Positions 19,271 through 28,358 of a DNA stretch of 33,552 nucleotides are shown piece by piece. Under the pieces are notes generated by a model. That model saw nothing but the letters and a program-made list of their open reading frames with translations. It did not search any database and was not told the origin of the DNA. Numbering within the stretch: position 1 is the first letter of the stretch; each line of letters begins with the position of its first letter. This stretch comes from Sphingomonadales bacterium. Lineage in GTDB: Bacteria > Pseudomonadota > Alphaproteobacteria > Sphingomonadales > Sphingomonadaceae. Location: positions 1-33,552 of the forward strand of contig VMTF01000217.1 in assembly GCA_013791705.1 (NCBI GenBank), read 5' to 3'. A program made the position numbers and the translations under genes.

Positions 19271-20076
19271 GTTGCACCGATCCGCTCGGCAGTGTCGCCG
19301 GCGAGCTGGCTGTGCGCGGCGGCAAGCGCCGCAACGAAGATCAGCGCCATGATCGATTGCAGCGCGGCGGAAATCACCGCGGAAAAGATCGTCGCCAGAT
19401 TGGCGGGCAGGAGCAGCGTCAACAGCACCCCCGTCAGCGCCAGCATGACCGACATGACGATCATGAACGCAAGCAGGATCAAGGCGTAGAACGCCAGAAT
19501 TCGCATCCCGTTGCCGCGCGTCAGCTCCCATGACCGGGTCAGCGCCCGGAACGGACTGCGCACGCCTTCGACGGAAATGACGGGCGCCGACAGCGAAGTG
19601 CGCACCCACACGTAAATTCCGGCCACCCCGAGCCCGGCGAGCGCGACGGCGACGAGCGCACCCGAACCGGCCAGGCTGAAGACCGAAAGGATCAGCAGAC
19701 CGGCCATCCCTGCCACGAAACCGAGCAGGAGCTGCGCGCCCAGATAGGGCAGCAGGGCCGCGAAACCGGTCCGGATCGCCTGGCTGACGGTCGGCCGCGT
19801 GCGATCGGTCAACAAGGTCAGCAAACCCAGCGTGCCTGCCGCCTGGACGATCGCCATCGGGATCGCGAACGGCAGCGTCTTGGCGTAATATTGCGCGGCG
19901 AAGGCCATCAACGCCTGTTCGTCGGCCCCGGCCGGCGGCGCAGACTGGGGAAACATCAGCGTGAAGGCCAGGATCGGCAACAGGAAAAACACGCCGGCCA
20001 GCGCGAACAGCACTTCGCTGTTGGCGCGAATCGCGGCGGCGGCCTGCTGCCAGGCCCGGTTGCTGTCAAAGGTCAT
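19261..20076 (-). CDS. Polytopic integral membrane protein of unknown function
   Basis: [42 protein letters not shown]... with about six hydrophobic segments; GAGAG ribosome-binding site upstream of ATG 20076. Confidence 0.75.
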   Translation of the reverse strand: MTFDSNRAWQQAAAAIRANSEVLFALAGVFFLLPILAFTLMFPQSAPPAGADEQALMAFAAQYYAKTLPFAIPMAIVQAAGTLGLLTLLTDRTRPTVSQAIRTGFAALLPYLGAQLLLGFVAGMAGLLILSVFSLAGSGALVAVALAGLGVAGIYVWVRTSLSAPVISVEGVRSPFRALTRSWELTRGNGMRILAFYALILLAFMIVMSVMLALTGVLLTLLLPANLATIFSAVISAALQSIMALIFVAALAAAHSQLAGDTAERIGATFD

Positions 20077-20099
20077 GCCGTTCTCTCCTCAGGAGGCTC

Positions 20100-20825
20100 T
20101 TGATAACCGCAGCGATTGCCGCCACGCAACGCGCGATGCCCGATAGCTTGCCCAAGACTCCGTTGCCACCCCTGCCGGACGCGATCGAATGGCGGCGTGA
20201 AACCGAGCTGGTGCCCTATCGCCAGGCGCTCGATGCGATGATCGCGCGCAATGCCGCGATTGCGGAAGGCGCCGCGCGCGAACTGGTCTGGCTGCTGGAA
20301 CACCCGCCGGTCTACACCGCCGGAACCAGCGCGGCTGCGGACGAACTGCTCGATCCGCGGTTCGAGGTGGTCGAGGCCGGGCGCGGCGGACGCTATACCT
20401 ATCACGGTCCGGGCCAGCGCGTCGGCTATGTCCTGCTCGATTTGCGCTCGCGCGCCCGCGATGTGCGCGGTTTCGTCCATGCGCTGGAAGGCTGGGTGAT
20501 CGATACCCTGGCCGATTTCGGCGTCACCGGCTGGCGGTCGGAAGGCCGGGTCGGCATCTGGACCCGCGATATCGACGGGCGCGAGGCCAAGATCGGAGCA
20601 ATCGGCGTGCGCATTCGCCGCTGGGTGACGATGCACGGCTTTTCGGTCAATCTCGATCCGGACATGTCGCACTTCGGCGGGATCGTCCCTTGCGGGATCG
20701 ACGAGTTCGGCGTCACCAGCATGGCGCGGCTGGGCCTTGCGGTTTCCGCTGAAGAATGGGATCGGGCGTTGCTCGCCCATGCCGCCGGGTTCCTGGCGAA
20801 GCTCGATGTTTCCTGTCCTGAATAA
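20100..20825 (+). CDS. lipB: Lipoyl(octanoyl) transferase
   Basis: [83 protein letters not shown]. Start TTG 20100 (behind AGGAGG) or ATG 20136. Confidence 0.93.
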   Translation: MITAAIAATQRAMPDSLPKTPLPPLPDAIEWRRETELVPYRQALDAMIARNAAIAEGAARELVWLLEHPPVYTAGTSAAADELLDPRFEVVEAGRGGRYTYHGPGQRVGYVLLDLRSRARDVRGFVHALEGWVIDTLADFGVTGWRSEGRVGIWTRDIDGREAKIGAIGVRIRRWVTMHGFSVNLDPDMSHFGGIVPCGIDEFGVTSMARLGLAVSAEEWDRALLAHAAGFLAKLDVSCPE

Positions 20826-20859
20826 TGACTGGTTCCGACCGGCAATGCGGAGATCAACG

Positions 20860-21165
20860 ATGAACACCCGCCCCGCTATCGCCGCGCTGTTGCTGGCGCT
20901 GCCGTTCGCTTTGGCGGCCTGCCAGCAGGAAGCTGAGAAGGCTGCGACCGCCTCGGGCGAGATCCTGCCCGGATCGGCCAGCGATGCGATGTTGCCCGAA
21001 GACAGGCTGACCTCGCAGCCCCCACTCGATCCGCGCGCGGTGCGCACGGGGACGGCGGCGCAGGACGAGGCAACCGCCGATGCGACCGGTGCTCCGGAAG
21101 GCGGCGCTCCCGAAGCCACGACAACCGCCACGCCCGAACCGGCCGCCACCAAAACGGCAGAGTGA
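20860..21165 (+). CDS. Small putative lipoprotein
   Basis: MNTRPAIAALLLALPFALAACQQEAEK...: signal peptide with lipobox LAAC; Ala/Thr/Glu-rich tail. Confidence 0.65.
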   Translation: MNTRPAIAALLLALPFALAACQQEAEKAATASGEILPGSASDAMLPEDRLTSQPPLDPRAVRTGTAAQDEATADATGAPEGGAPEATTTATPEPAATKTAE

Positions 21166-21180
21166 ACCTTCGCGCCTGGT

Positions 21181-21204
21181 GCGGGGCGGCTTAGCCGCGC
21201 CCGC
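21181..21204. terminator. Strong hairpin whose loop is the nadA stop codon (convergent with the lipoprotein gene)
   Basis: GCGGGGCGGC-TTA-GCCGC(G)CCCGC: 5 bp + single bulge + 5 bp. Confidence 0.45.
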
Positions 21205-22180
21205 CCAGATCGCCCTTGCCGACGGTCCCGCTCGCCATTTCCATCATCTTGTCGAGGCTCTTTTTGGCCTGCAGCCGCAGGCCTTCCTCGATCCGGATCT
21301 GCGGGCTCAGGTCGCGCAGCGCGACATAGAGCTTTTCGAGCGTGTTGAGCGCCATGTAGGGGCAGATGTTGCAGTTGCAGTTGCCGTCCGCGCCCGGTGC
21401 GCCGATGAACGTCTTGGCCGGAAGCGCCAGCTCCATCTGATGGATGATGTGGGGCTCGGTCGCCACGATCAGCGTGTCGCCGGTCATGGTCTTGGCATAG
21501 TTCAGGATGCCGCTGGTCGAGCCGACATAATCGGCATGGTCGACGATGTGCGGCGGGCATTCGGGATGCGCGGCCACGGGTGCGCCGGGGTGCTGGGCCT
21601 TGAGCTTGATCAGTTCGGTTTCCGAGAAGGCCTCGTGCACGATGCACACGCCCGGCCAGAGCAGCATGTCGCGATCGAACTTGCGATTGAGGTAGCCGCC
21701 AAGGTGCCGGTCGGGTCCGAAGATGATTTTCTGCTCGCGCGGGATCTGGGCCAGGATCGTCTCGGCGCTGGACGAGGTGACGATCACGTCCGACAGGGCT
21801 TTCACTTCGGTCGAGCAGTTGATGTAGGTCAGCGCGATGTGATCGGGGTGCGCCTCGCGGAAGGCCCGGAACTTGTCGGGCGGGCAGGCGTCTTCCAGGC
21901 TGCAGCCGGCATCGAGTTCAGGCAGGATCACGATCTTTTCGGGCGCCAGGATCTTGGCGGTCTCGGCCATGAACTTCACGCCGCAAAAGGCGATCACATC
22001 GGCCTCGGACGCGGCCGCCTTGCGCGACAGTTCCAGGCTGTCGCCGATATAGTCGGCCAGATCCTGGATTTCGGGCTTCTGGTAATAGTGCGCCAGGATG
22101 ACCGCATTCTTCTCCTTGCGCAGCCGGTCAATCTCGGCGCGCAGGTCAATTCCGGCAAGGTTGGTCGGCTGGGCGGTCAT
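21191..22180 (-). CDS. nadA: Quinolinate synthase
   Basis: NAVILAHYYQKPEIQDLADYIGDSLELSRKA; CGVKFMAETAKIL; PDRHLGGYLNRKF; ATEPHIIHQMEL; CNCNICPYMALNTLEKLY. Confidence 0.95.
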   Translation of the reverse strand: MTAQPTNLAGIDLRAEIDRLRKEKNAVILAHYYQKPEIQDLADYIGDSLELSRKAAASEADVIAFCGVKFMAETAKILAPEKIVILPELDAGCSLEDACPPDKFRAFREAHPDHIALTYINCSTEVKALSDVIVTSSSAETILAQIPREQKIIFGPDRHLGGYLNRKFDRDMLLWPGVCIVHEAFSETELIKLKAQHPGAPVAAHPECPPHIVDHADYVGSTSGILNYAKTMTGDTLIVATEPHIIHQMELALPAKTFIGAPGADGNCNCNICPYMALNTLEKLYVALRDLSPQIRIEEGLRLQAKKSLDKMMEMASGTVGKGDLGGRG

Positions 22181-22204
22181 CGGCGGCTCCCCAAAACGTC
22201 AGGA

Positions 22205-22227
22205 CCGTCCAGATAGGTACTGGACGG
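22205..22227 (-). terminator. 8-bp perfect hairpin between membrane protein gene and nadA (terminator or leader element)
   Basis: CCGTCCAG-ATAGGTA-CTGGACGG; starts 24 nt upstream of the nadA ATG. Confidence 0.4.
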
Positions 22228-22254
22228 GCATAACCCAAGCGGAAATTGCGCGGA

Positions 22255-22983
22255 TCAGCGCAGCGCGAGGCGGGCGGCGAGGCTGATTACCGGTGCGCTC
22301 TGCGCCGCCAGCGAGATGACCACGTGGGCCAGCGCGATGACCAGCCCCGCCGAGAACGTGGCCGGATGGATGCGCCCGAGCGTCTTGCGGTCCTGCAGCG
22401 CAATCGCCCCCACAAAACCGAGCTGGATGACCAGGATGATCCATTCGCCTGTCAGCCCGAGGATCGGCATCGGCAACAGGCGGCCGAGCGCGGGTTCAAG
22501 GATGGCAATGGTTCCGCCCATCATCAGGCGGCGATGGGTCTGCGTGTCTCGGCGGTTGGCGACACCCGCGAAAATGAGGCCGGCGAACGTCAGCGTGCCG
22601 ATCTGGGTCAGCGCGAGGAAGTAGGCGTCCGGGAAGAACGGCGGCACCCGGTGCAGCGCGATCGCCATGACGCCCGAGAAGCTGGCGAGCCCCACAATTG
22701 CGCAGACGAGGAACGCGCCGAGCCAGCCGAGCGTGCGGTGCAGGGCCAGATTGCCGCTGGCTGCAAGCCGGTTCTGGGAAATGAACAGCGCCAGCCAGCC
22801 CAGCATCGCGAGGCCGTGGAGATGAACCCAGATCGGGACCGCCGGGATATCCACCCGGCCGAGCGCCGCGTTCTGGGCGAAGCCGAAGACGATGATCGCA
22901 GCGAGCACCCATGCCAGTTTCACGAAGAAGGATTGATCGGCAGAGTAAGATCCGGCCTCATGGCCAGCCGCCAGCGTTGCCAT
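22255..22983 (-). CDS. Multi-pass membrane protein, DUF2306-like
   Basis: FFVKLAWVLAAIIVFGFAQNAALGRVDIPAVPIWVHLHGLAMLGWLALFISQNRLAASGNLALHRTLGWLGAFLV; repeated hydrophobic helices. Confidence 0.7.
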   Translation of the reverse strand: MATLAAGHEAGSYSADQSFFVKLAWVLAAIIVFGFAQNAALGRVDIPAVPIWVHLHGLAMLGWLALFISQNRLAASGNLALHRTLGWLGAFLVCAIVGLASFSGVMAIALHRVPPFFPDAYFLALTQIGTLTFAGLIFAGVANRRDTQTHRRLMMGGTIAILEPALGRLLPMPILGLTGEWIILVIQLGFVGAIALQDRKTLGRIHPATFSAGLVIALAHVVISLAAQSAPVISLAARLALR

Positions 22984-23091
22984 TGCGGTAACTCCCCACT
23001 TTCTTGCGCGGCGCGAAGATAAAGCAGAAAATAAAGGTAACCAAGCATATTCTTGCTTGATATCGCGCAATCGGCAAGTTGCTATACTTGG

Positions 23092-23763
23092 CTATTTGGG
23101 AACGGGTTCGCCATCGAAGCGCACGGCGACCGTGACATCGCCGTAACCGGCGACCGCCAGCGGAATGGCCACGTTCTGGCGGATCGCGTCTTTTGCCGCC
23201 CCGCGCGCGAGCGCCATCAGCGCGGGCTTCGCGGCGCCCTCGGCGGCCTGCCGTTCGGCGGATCGGGTGTTGGCGCGGGTCAACTGTTCCTGCGCGCCGC
23301 GCGTGATCCACACGCCTTCGCGCAAGTATTGCGCGCGCGCCTCGTCCAGATTGGGACGCGAGAGTTGCAGCGGCGGCAGGGTCACGTCGAGTCGCCGGTT
23401 CGCGGCATTCCACGCCATCCGGTTGCGGTCGATCGCCGCAAGGTCAAGCGTATAGTCAACCCGTGCGGGGATGACCGCCACCTGCCGCGATTTGACGAGG
23501 CCGAACAGGCGCGCGTCGTCATTGGCGACGACCGGAGCCAGTTCGGCGGAAAAAACCGTCAGCCGGTTCTGCTTCTCGAAGGCGACCAGTGCGGTGGCAA
23601 GCGGATCGCCCGGCGCTTGCGGCCGGTAGAGCTGCCACAGGGCCCAGCCGGCCAGCGCCAGCGCGGCCACGAACAGCAGCCACGGAAGCGCGCTGCGAAC
23701 CGCGAGCGACCCCGGCTTGCGGGTGGTCGCGGCGGGCGGGTCAGTCAGCCCAGAATGGTCCAT
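23092..23763 (-). CDS. DUF4230 domain-containing protein
   Basis: N-terminal TM helix (ALPWLLFVAALALAGWALW) then DARLFGLVKSRQVAVIPARVDYTLDLAAIDRNRMAWNAANRRLDVTLPPLQLSRPNLD typical of DUF4230. Confidence 0.8.
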   Translation of the reverse strand: MDHSGLTDPPAATTRKPGSLAVRSALPWLLFVAALALAGWALWQLYRPQAPGDPLATALVAFEKQNRLTVFSAELAPVVANDDARLFGLVKSRQVAVIPARVDYTLDLAAIDRNRMAWNAANRRLDVTLPPLQLSRPNLDEARAQYLREGVWITRGAQEQLTRANTRSAERQAAEGAAKPALMALARGAAKDAIRQNVAIPLAVAGYGDVTVAVRFDGEPVPK

Positions 23764-24617
23764 CGCGCTTCCGCGTGAATCACGACGCCGCGTTGCTGCA
23801 GTTCGATCAGGTGGGCGAGGACGGACTGGCCGGCGGCGGGCCAGAGCTGCTGATCGACGCCCTTGTACATCTGCGGGACCATTTCCTCGATCATGGCGGC
23901 GCCGGAATCGAGCAGTTTGAGGATCTGGCGTTCGCGCTGGCGGCGATGGCCGATCATGCCCCGCACCAGTTGCTGGGGCTTGTCGATCTGGGGGCCGTGA
24001 GCCGGGTAATAGACGCGGTCCTGCCGGGCATGGAGCTTGTCCAGGCTGGCCATATAGGCCGCCATGTCGCCATCGGGCGGCGCGACCACGCTGGTCGACC
24101 AGCCCATCACATGGTCGCCGGTGAACAGCGCCCCCGATTCCTCAAGCGCGTAGCACAAGTGGTTCGAGGTGCGGCCGGGGGTGGCGACAGCAGTCAGCGT
24201 CCAGTCGGGGCCGGACAGGCTCTCGCCGTCCTGCAGCACCCGGTCAGGAGTGTAGGTCTTGTCGAACGGGGCGTCGGCACGGGGGCCGATGGCTTCGAGC
24301 ACCAGCGGTGCGCAGCCGATCACCGGGGCGCCGGTTGCCTCGCGGAGCGGGGCGGCGGCGGGCGAATGGTCGCGGTGCGTATGGGTGCAGCAGAGCGCGG
24401 CGACCCGGGCAGCGCCGATCGCGGCAAGCAGGGGTGCAAGGGGCGCGGGGTCATCCGGGCCCGGATCGAGCACCGCGACGACATCACCGCCGCCGACAAG
24501 ATAGGTTTCGGTGCCGGTGAACGTGAACGGCGAGGGGTTGGGAGCGAGCACGCGGCGGACCAGCGGTTCGAGCCGATCGGCAAGGCCTGTCGGCCAGGGC
24601 TGTTCCGGAAACATCAT
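23745..24617 (-). CDS. MBL-fold metallo-hydrolase
   Basis: TFTGTETYLVGGGDVVAVLDPGPDD; CTHTHRDHSPAAAPL; LFTGDHVMGWST; VYYPAHGPQID. Overlaps the downstream DUF4230 start by 19 nt. Confidence 0.9.
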   Translation of the reverse strand: MMFPEQPWPTGLADRLEPLVRRVLAPNPSPFTFTGTETYLVGGGDVVAVLDPGPDDPAPLAPLLAAIGAARVAALCCTHTHRDHSPAAAPLREATGAPVIGCAPLVLEAIGPRADAPFDKTYTPDRVLQDGESLSGPDWTLTAVATPGRTSNHLCYALEESGALFTGDHVMGWSTSVVAPPDGDMAAYMASLDKLHARQDRVYYPAHGPQIDKPQQLVRGMIGHRRQRERQILKLLDSGAAMIEEMVPQMYKGVDQQLWPAAGQSVLAHLIELQQRGVVIHAEARWTILG

Positions 24618-24665
24618 GGTTGGGGATATGGGGTGGAATGGCGCCGCTGTCGAGCGCCCGCGCGC

Positions 24666-25130
24666 TTAGCGAACCGCTCGGGCCAGGCGCTCGCGCAGTT
24701 GCTCGATCGTGGAGGCAGCAGCCCCGGCTTCGCGCCAGCCGGCATCGAGCCTGACGAGCCGCGCATGAAACCGCTCGGTCGCGCGGATCAGGTCGCGCGT
24801 CTCCGGATCGAGCAGGGCCAGGCGCTCGGGCTCGGCGGGCGAGAGGTTGCCCGGGATCCGGCCGTGGCGGCGCAGTTGCAACTCGCTGATCTCGCCTTGA
24901 AAGTAGGCGCGCTGATTGAGCAGCCAGGCCACCGCGTGCATCATCCGCGTCGTCGTGCGCAGCGCCTCGCATGACAGGGCGATGCGGGTAGCATCCTCCG
25001 GGTCCGGATGCTGGTCCGCCGGCGGACGCTGCGTCAGGTCGAACGCGGCCCGCACTTCGTCGGACAGCATCAGACCCTCGGCATAGAGGGATTCGATGAT
25101 TCGGGCGTTGAGGTTGGTTGGCTGACCCAT
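24666..25130 (-). CDS. DUF1465 family protein, RcdA-like (regulator of CtrA degradation)
   Basis: LNARIIESLYAEGLMLSDEVRAAFD; ALRTTTRMMHAVAWLLNQRAYFQGEIS. Confidence 0.78.
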   Translation of the reverse strand: MGQPTNLNARIIESLYAEGLMLSDEVRAAFDLTQRPPADQHPDPEDATRIALSCEALRTTTRMMHAVAWLLNQRAYFQGEISELQLRRHGRIPGNLSPAEPERLALLDPETRDLIRATERFHARLVRLDAGWREAGAAASTIEQLRERLARAVR

Positions 25131-25152
25131 GATCCATGCTCGATAGCCGGTG

Positions 25153-25168
25153 TGAATCGCCGGATTCA
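25153..25168. promoter_or_regulatory. Inverted repeat with two GANTC (CcrM) sites upstream of RcdA-like gene
   Basis: TGAATC-GCCG-GATTCA, 6-bp arms; 23-38 bp upstream of ATG 25130 (coding if the alternative TTG 25169 is used). Confidence 0.45.
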
Positions 25169-25317
25169 ATCATTGGTCGGCCGTTCCCCCGGGCCATTTC
25201 GGGACTGTGCCGGATTGGAACGTCGCCAGGCGCCTTGCTGCGCCCGCACACGGCCATGCGGCCCTCATGCAGTGCGGTTGTAGCGCAGGTGCAGTAGGAC
25301 GGGGCCGGTGGCGCCGC

Positions 25318-25515
25318 TCAGGCAATGATATCGGGGATCAGATAGTCTTCGAGCAGCGCGATCTGGTCCTTGAGCTTGAGCTTGCGTTTCTTGAGCCGGG
25401 CGAGCTGCAACTGGTCGGTCGCCCCGGCCGCAGTCAGCGCGTCAATCGCGGCATCGAGGTCGCGGTGCTCAATCCTGAGCATTTCCAGACGCTTGCGCAT
25501 TTCCTCTTCGCTCAC
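25318..25515 (-). CDS. DUF465 / YdcH-family small coiled protein
   Basis: EEEMRKRLEMLRIEHRDLDAAIDAL...LQLARLKKRKLKLKDQIALLED. Start GTG 25515 or ATG 25500. Confidence 0.82.
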   Translation of the reverse strand: MSEEEMRKRLEMLRIEHRDLDAAIDALTAAGATDQLQLARLKKRKLKLKDQIALLEDYLIPDIIA

Positions 25516-25766
25516 GCCGTCACCTGCCCTCATTCGGTTGCAACAAAGCGGCCGATTCACGCGGCGCACTGTTCGTCGTGCCATCCGCCGGATCCGCCGC
25601 TTTCGGTTCTTATTCGCTTCGCAAGATAGGCGTAATGTGGTTGTCTGACAATCGCGCTGCTCGGCTCTGAAAAACCGAGTCGCTCCCGGCTCGCGGCATG
25701 TGAACCGGGGCTGCGGAGACCCTGCCGCGCGGCGCGTTGATGTCGAGCAACTCAGGAGGTATGCTG

Positions 25767-25922
25767 ATGGAATCGTCGCATCTCAATGCATTGCAACAGA
25801 AGCACGCCGGTCTGGAACGCCAGATCGCCACAGAGATGAGCCGGCCTGCGCCGGACCAGTCGATGATCCAGGCCCTCAAGAAGCGAAAACTGCGCCTCAA
25901 GGAGGAGCTGTTCACGACCTGA
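25767..25922 (+). CDS. DUF465 / YdcH-family small coiled protein
   Basis: MESSHLNALQQKHAGLERQIATEMSRPAPDQSMIQALKKRKLRLKEELF; AGGAGG at 25754-25759. Confidence 0.8.
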   Translation: MESSHLNALQQKHAGLERQIATEMSRPAPDQSMIQALKKRKLRLKEELFTT

Positions 25923-25930
25923 ACTATTGG

Positions 25931-25975
25931 CAGGCTGGCGCCGCGGCTGCGAATGCCGGCGCGGCGCCGTGCCTG
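25931..25975 (+). terminator. Strong hairpin after the plus-strand DUF465 gene
   Basis: CAGGC-T-GGCGCCGCG / loop / CGCGGCGCC-GT-GCCTG: 9 bp inner + 5 bp outer stem; starts 9 nt after the stop codon. Confidence 0.5.
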
Positions 25976-26084
25976 ACCCCATTTCAAAGAAAAATGCGCT
26001 TTGCCGCGAAGAACGGCCCGTTCCGGCGAAGAAGACGCGGTCACACCCGTTCCCAAACGCGGCGCTTTGGGCTAACCGCCTTAT

Positions 26085-28358
26085 ATGCAGACAGCTGTTG
26101 CCGCCGCCCGTACGATCCTGACCAGCCTGCATGATGTCATGGCGTCGCGCAGTAATGCGCAAACCAAGCTCAATACTGTCGTCGAGGTTATCGGGGAGAG
26201 CCTGAACAGCGAGGTCTGTTCAATCTACCTGTTGCGCGAAGGTATGCTGGAACTGTTCGCGACACGCGGTCTCGCGCAGGAAGCCGTCCACGTCACGCGC
26301 ATGGCAATCGGCGAGGGCCTGGTCGGCACGATCGCCGGCAACGTCGATACGCTGAACCTGGCCGAGGCGACGGCCCACCCGGACTTTTCCTATCGGCCGG
26401 AAACGGGCGAGGAAAAGTTCCATTCCTTTGCCGGTGTGCCGATCGTCCGGCGCGAACGAGCAGTGGGCGTGCTCTGCGTCCAGCACGTCGATCCGCGCCG
26501 CTACGAGGAAGTGGAAATCGAGGCGCTCCAGACAGTGGCGATGGTGCTGTCAGAACTCATCGCCAATGCAGACCTTGTCGATGAAGACGGGGCCTGGGGT
26601 CTCTCCCCCTCCCACACCGGGGTTGAACGATTGTCCGGCCTCACGCTGGTCAAGGGCCTCGCCAGCGGCGTCGCGGTATTCCACCAGCCGCGGATCCCCA
26701 TCGAACACACGATGGCCGATGATACCGAGGCCGAGCGCCAGCGGGTCTATCTTGCGTTCGACAAGATGCGCGAACAGATTGAACGCATGGCGGCGCAAGC
26801 CGAGTTCGGCGTCGGCGGCGAGCAGGAGGAAGTGCTCGAGACCTACAAGATGTTCGCCTATGACGAAGGGTGGAGCCGCCGGATCAATGAAGCGATCGAT
26901 TCTGGATTGACTGCCGAGGCCGCGATCGAACGGGTGCAACAGCGCACGCGGATGCGGATGCGCCAGATCGACGATCCCTTGCTGGCCGACCGGATGCACG
27001 ATCTCGAGGATCTGTCCAACCGGCTGTTGCGAACTGTTTCCGGTCAGCTCGGCACGGCCGCAACCACGGGTCTCAGGCAGGATGCGATCCTCATCGCGCG
27101 CAACCTTGGTCCCGCCGAACTGCTGGAATACGACAAGCGGCGCCTCAAGGGCGTGATCCTCGAAGAAGGCTCGCTCACCGCGCACGTGGTGATCGTGGCG
27201 CGGGCGATGGGGGTGCCGGTTCTGGGCCGTGTACGCGGTCTGCGCGGATTGGTGCGCGAGGGCGACCTGCTATTGCTCGATGGGGACGAGGGCGCCGCCA
27301 CGGTGCGGCCCACGCCCGCACTGGTCGAGGCGTTCGAGGCCCGCTTTGCCAGAAGCCGCGAAAAGCAACTGGTCTATGCCGCCCTGCGCGACGTTGAGCC
27401 GCGCACGCTCGATGGCACGCGGATCAACGTCTTGATGAACGCCGGCCTGCGCGATGACGTGCCGATGCTCAACCTCACCGGCGCGGACGGGATCGGGCTC
27501 TATCGCACCGAGTTCCAGTTCCTCGTTTCGGCCACGCTCCCCGCGCGTGAGCGGCAGACCCGGCTCTATCGCGAAGTGCTGGACGCAGCCGGAAGCCGTC
27601 CAGTCGTGTTTCGCACGGTTGATATCGGCGGTGACAAGGCGCTGCCGTACCTGCGCCACGATGACGGCGACGGCGAGGAAAACCCGGCGATGGGCTGGCG
27701 CGCGCTGCGCGTCGGGCTCGCACGCGGCGGGTTGATGAAGGCCCAGGCGCGCGCGCTGCTGGAAGCGGCCGCCGGGCGGACCCTGAACGTGATGTTCCCG
27801 ATGGTTTCGGAGCCATGGGAGTTCGATGCGGCCAAGGCCGTGTTCGAGCACCAGCTTGAATATTTGCGGAAGCGCAAGCGGATGTTGCCGGAAGCGATCC
27901 GCTATGGCGCAATGCTGGAAGTGCCCGCGCTGGCCGAAGTGCTCGATATTCTCGCTCCGAAGCTGTCGTTCCTGTCAATCGGGACAAACGACCTGACGCA
28001 GTTCCTGTTCGCCGCCGACCGGGCGAACCCCAAGCTTGCCGAGCGGTATGATTGGCTCAGCCCATCGATCCTGCGCTTCCTGCGCCGGGTGGTGAAGAGT
28101 GTTGAAGGTTACAACGTGGACGTGACGGTTTGCGGCGAGATGGGCGGCCGGCGGCTGGAGGCGCTGGCTCTGATGGGGCTGGGCATCCGGCGCCTGTCGA
28201 TCACGCCGGTGGCGGTCGGGCCGCTCAAGGAACTGATCCGCAAGGTGCATCTTGGTGAATTGTCCGCAGCCGTCGAGGGTTGGCTGATCTCTCCGCCGCC
28301 CGATATGCGCGCAGCGCTGGCCGAGTGGGCGTCGGGCCGCGGGATCGACCTTGACTGA
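26085..28358 (+). CDS. ptsP: Phosphoenolpyruvate-protein phosphotransferase PtsP (GAF + EI, nitrogen PTS)
   Basis: GAF region SEVCSIYLLREGMLELFATRGL; LEEGSLTAHVVIVARAMGVPVLG (His site); GIGLYRTEFQFL; FRTVDIGGDKALPYLRHD; VCGEMGGR. Confidence 0.95.
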   Translation: MQTAVAAARTILTSLHDVMASRSNAQTKLNTVVEVIGESLNSEVCSIYLLREGMLELFATRGLAQEAVHVTRMAIGEGLVGTIAGNVDTLNLAEATAHPDFSYRPETGEEKFHSFAGVPIVRRERAVGVLCVQHVDPRRYEEVEIEALQTVAMVLSELIANADLVDEDGAWGLSPSHTGVERLSGLTLVKGLASGVAVFHQPRIPIEHTMADDTEAERQRVYLAFDKMREQIERMAAQAEFGVGGEQEEVLETYKMFAYDEGWSRRINEAIDSGLTAEAAIERVQQRTRMRMRQIDDPLLADRMHDLEDLSNRLLRTVSGQLGTAATTGLRQDAILIARNLGPAELLEYDKRRLKGVILEEGSLTAHVVIVARAMGVPVLGRVRGLRGLVREGDLLLLDGDEGAATVRPTPALVEAFEARFARSREKQLVYAALRDVEPRTLDGTRINVLMNAGLRDDVPMLNLTGADGIGLYRTEFQFLVSATLPARERQTRLYREVLDAAGSRPVVFRTVDIGGDKALPYLRHDDGDGEENPAMGWRALRVGLARGGLMKAQARALLEAAAGRTLNVMFPMVSEPWEFDAAKAVFEHQLEYLRKRKRMLPEAIRYGAMLEVPALAEVLDILAPKLSFLSIGTNDLTQFLFAADRANPKLAERYDWLSPSILRFLRRVVKSVEGYNVDVTVCGEMGGRRLEALALMGLGIRRLSITPVAVGPLKELIRKVHLGELSAAVEGWLISPPPDMRAALAEWASGRGIDLD

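Noticed and set aside
20073-21647. 524-aa minus-strand ORF over lipB, lipoprotein and nadA
   Set aside because: Overlaps three well-supported genes in other frames; low-complexity shadow ORF.
21080-22216. 378-aa plus ORF antisense to nadA
   Set aside because: nadA on the minus strand carries all expected motifs; this is a mirror ORF.
23589-24974. 461-aa plus ORF antisense to DUF4230/MBL/DUF1465 genes
   Set aside because: No coherent domain; antisense to three recognisable families.
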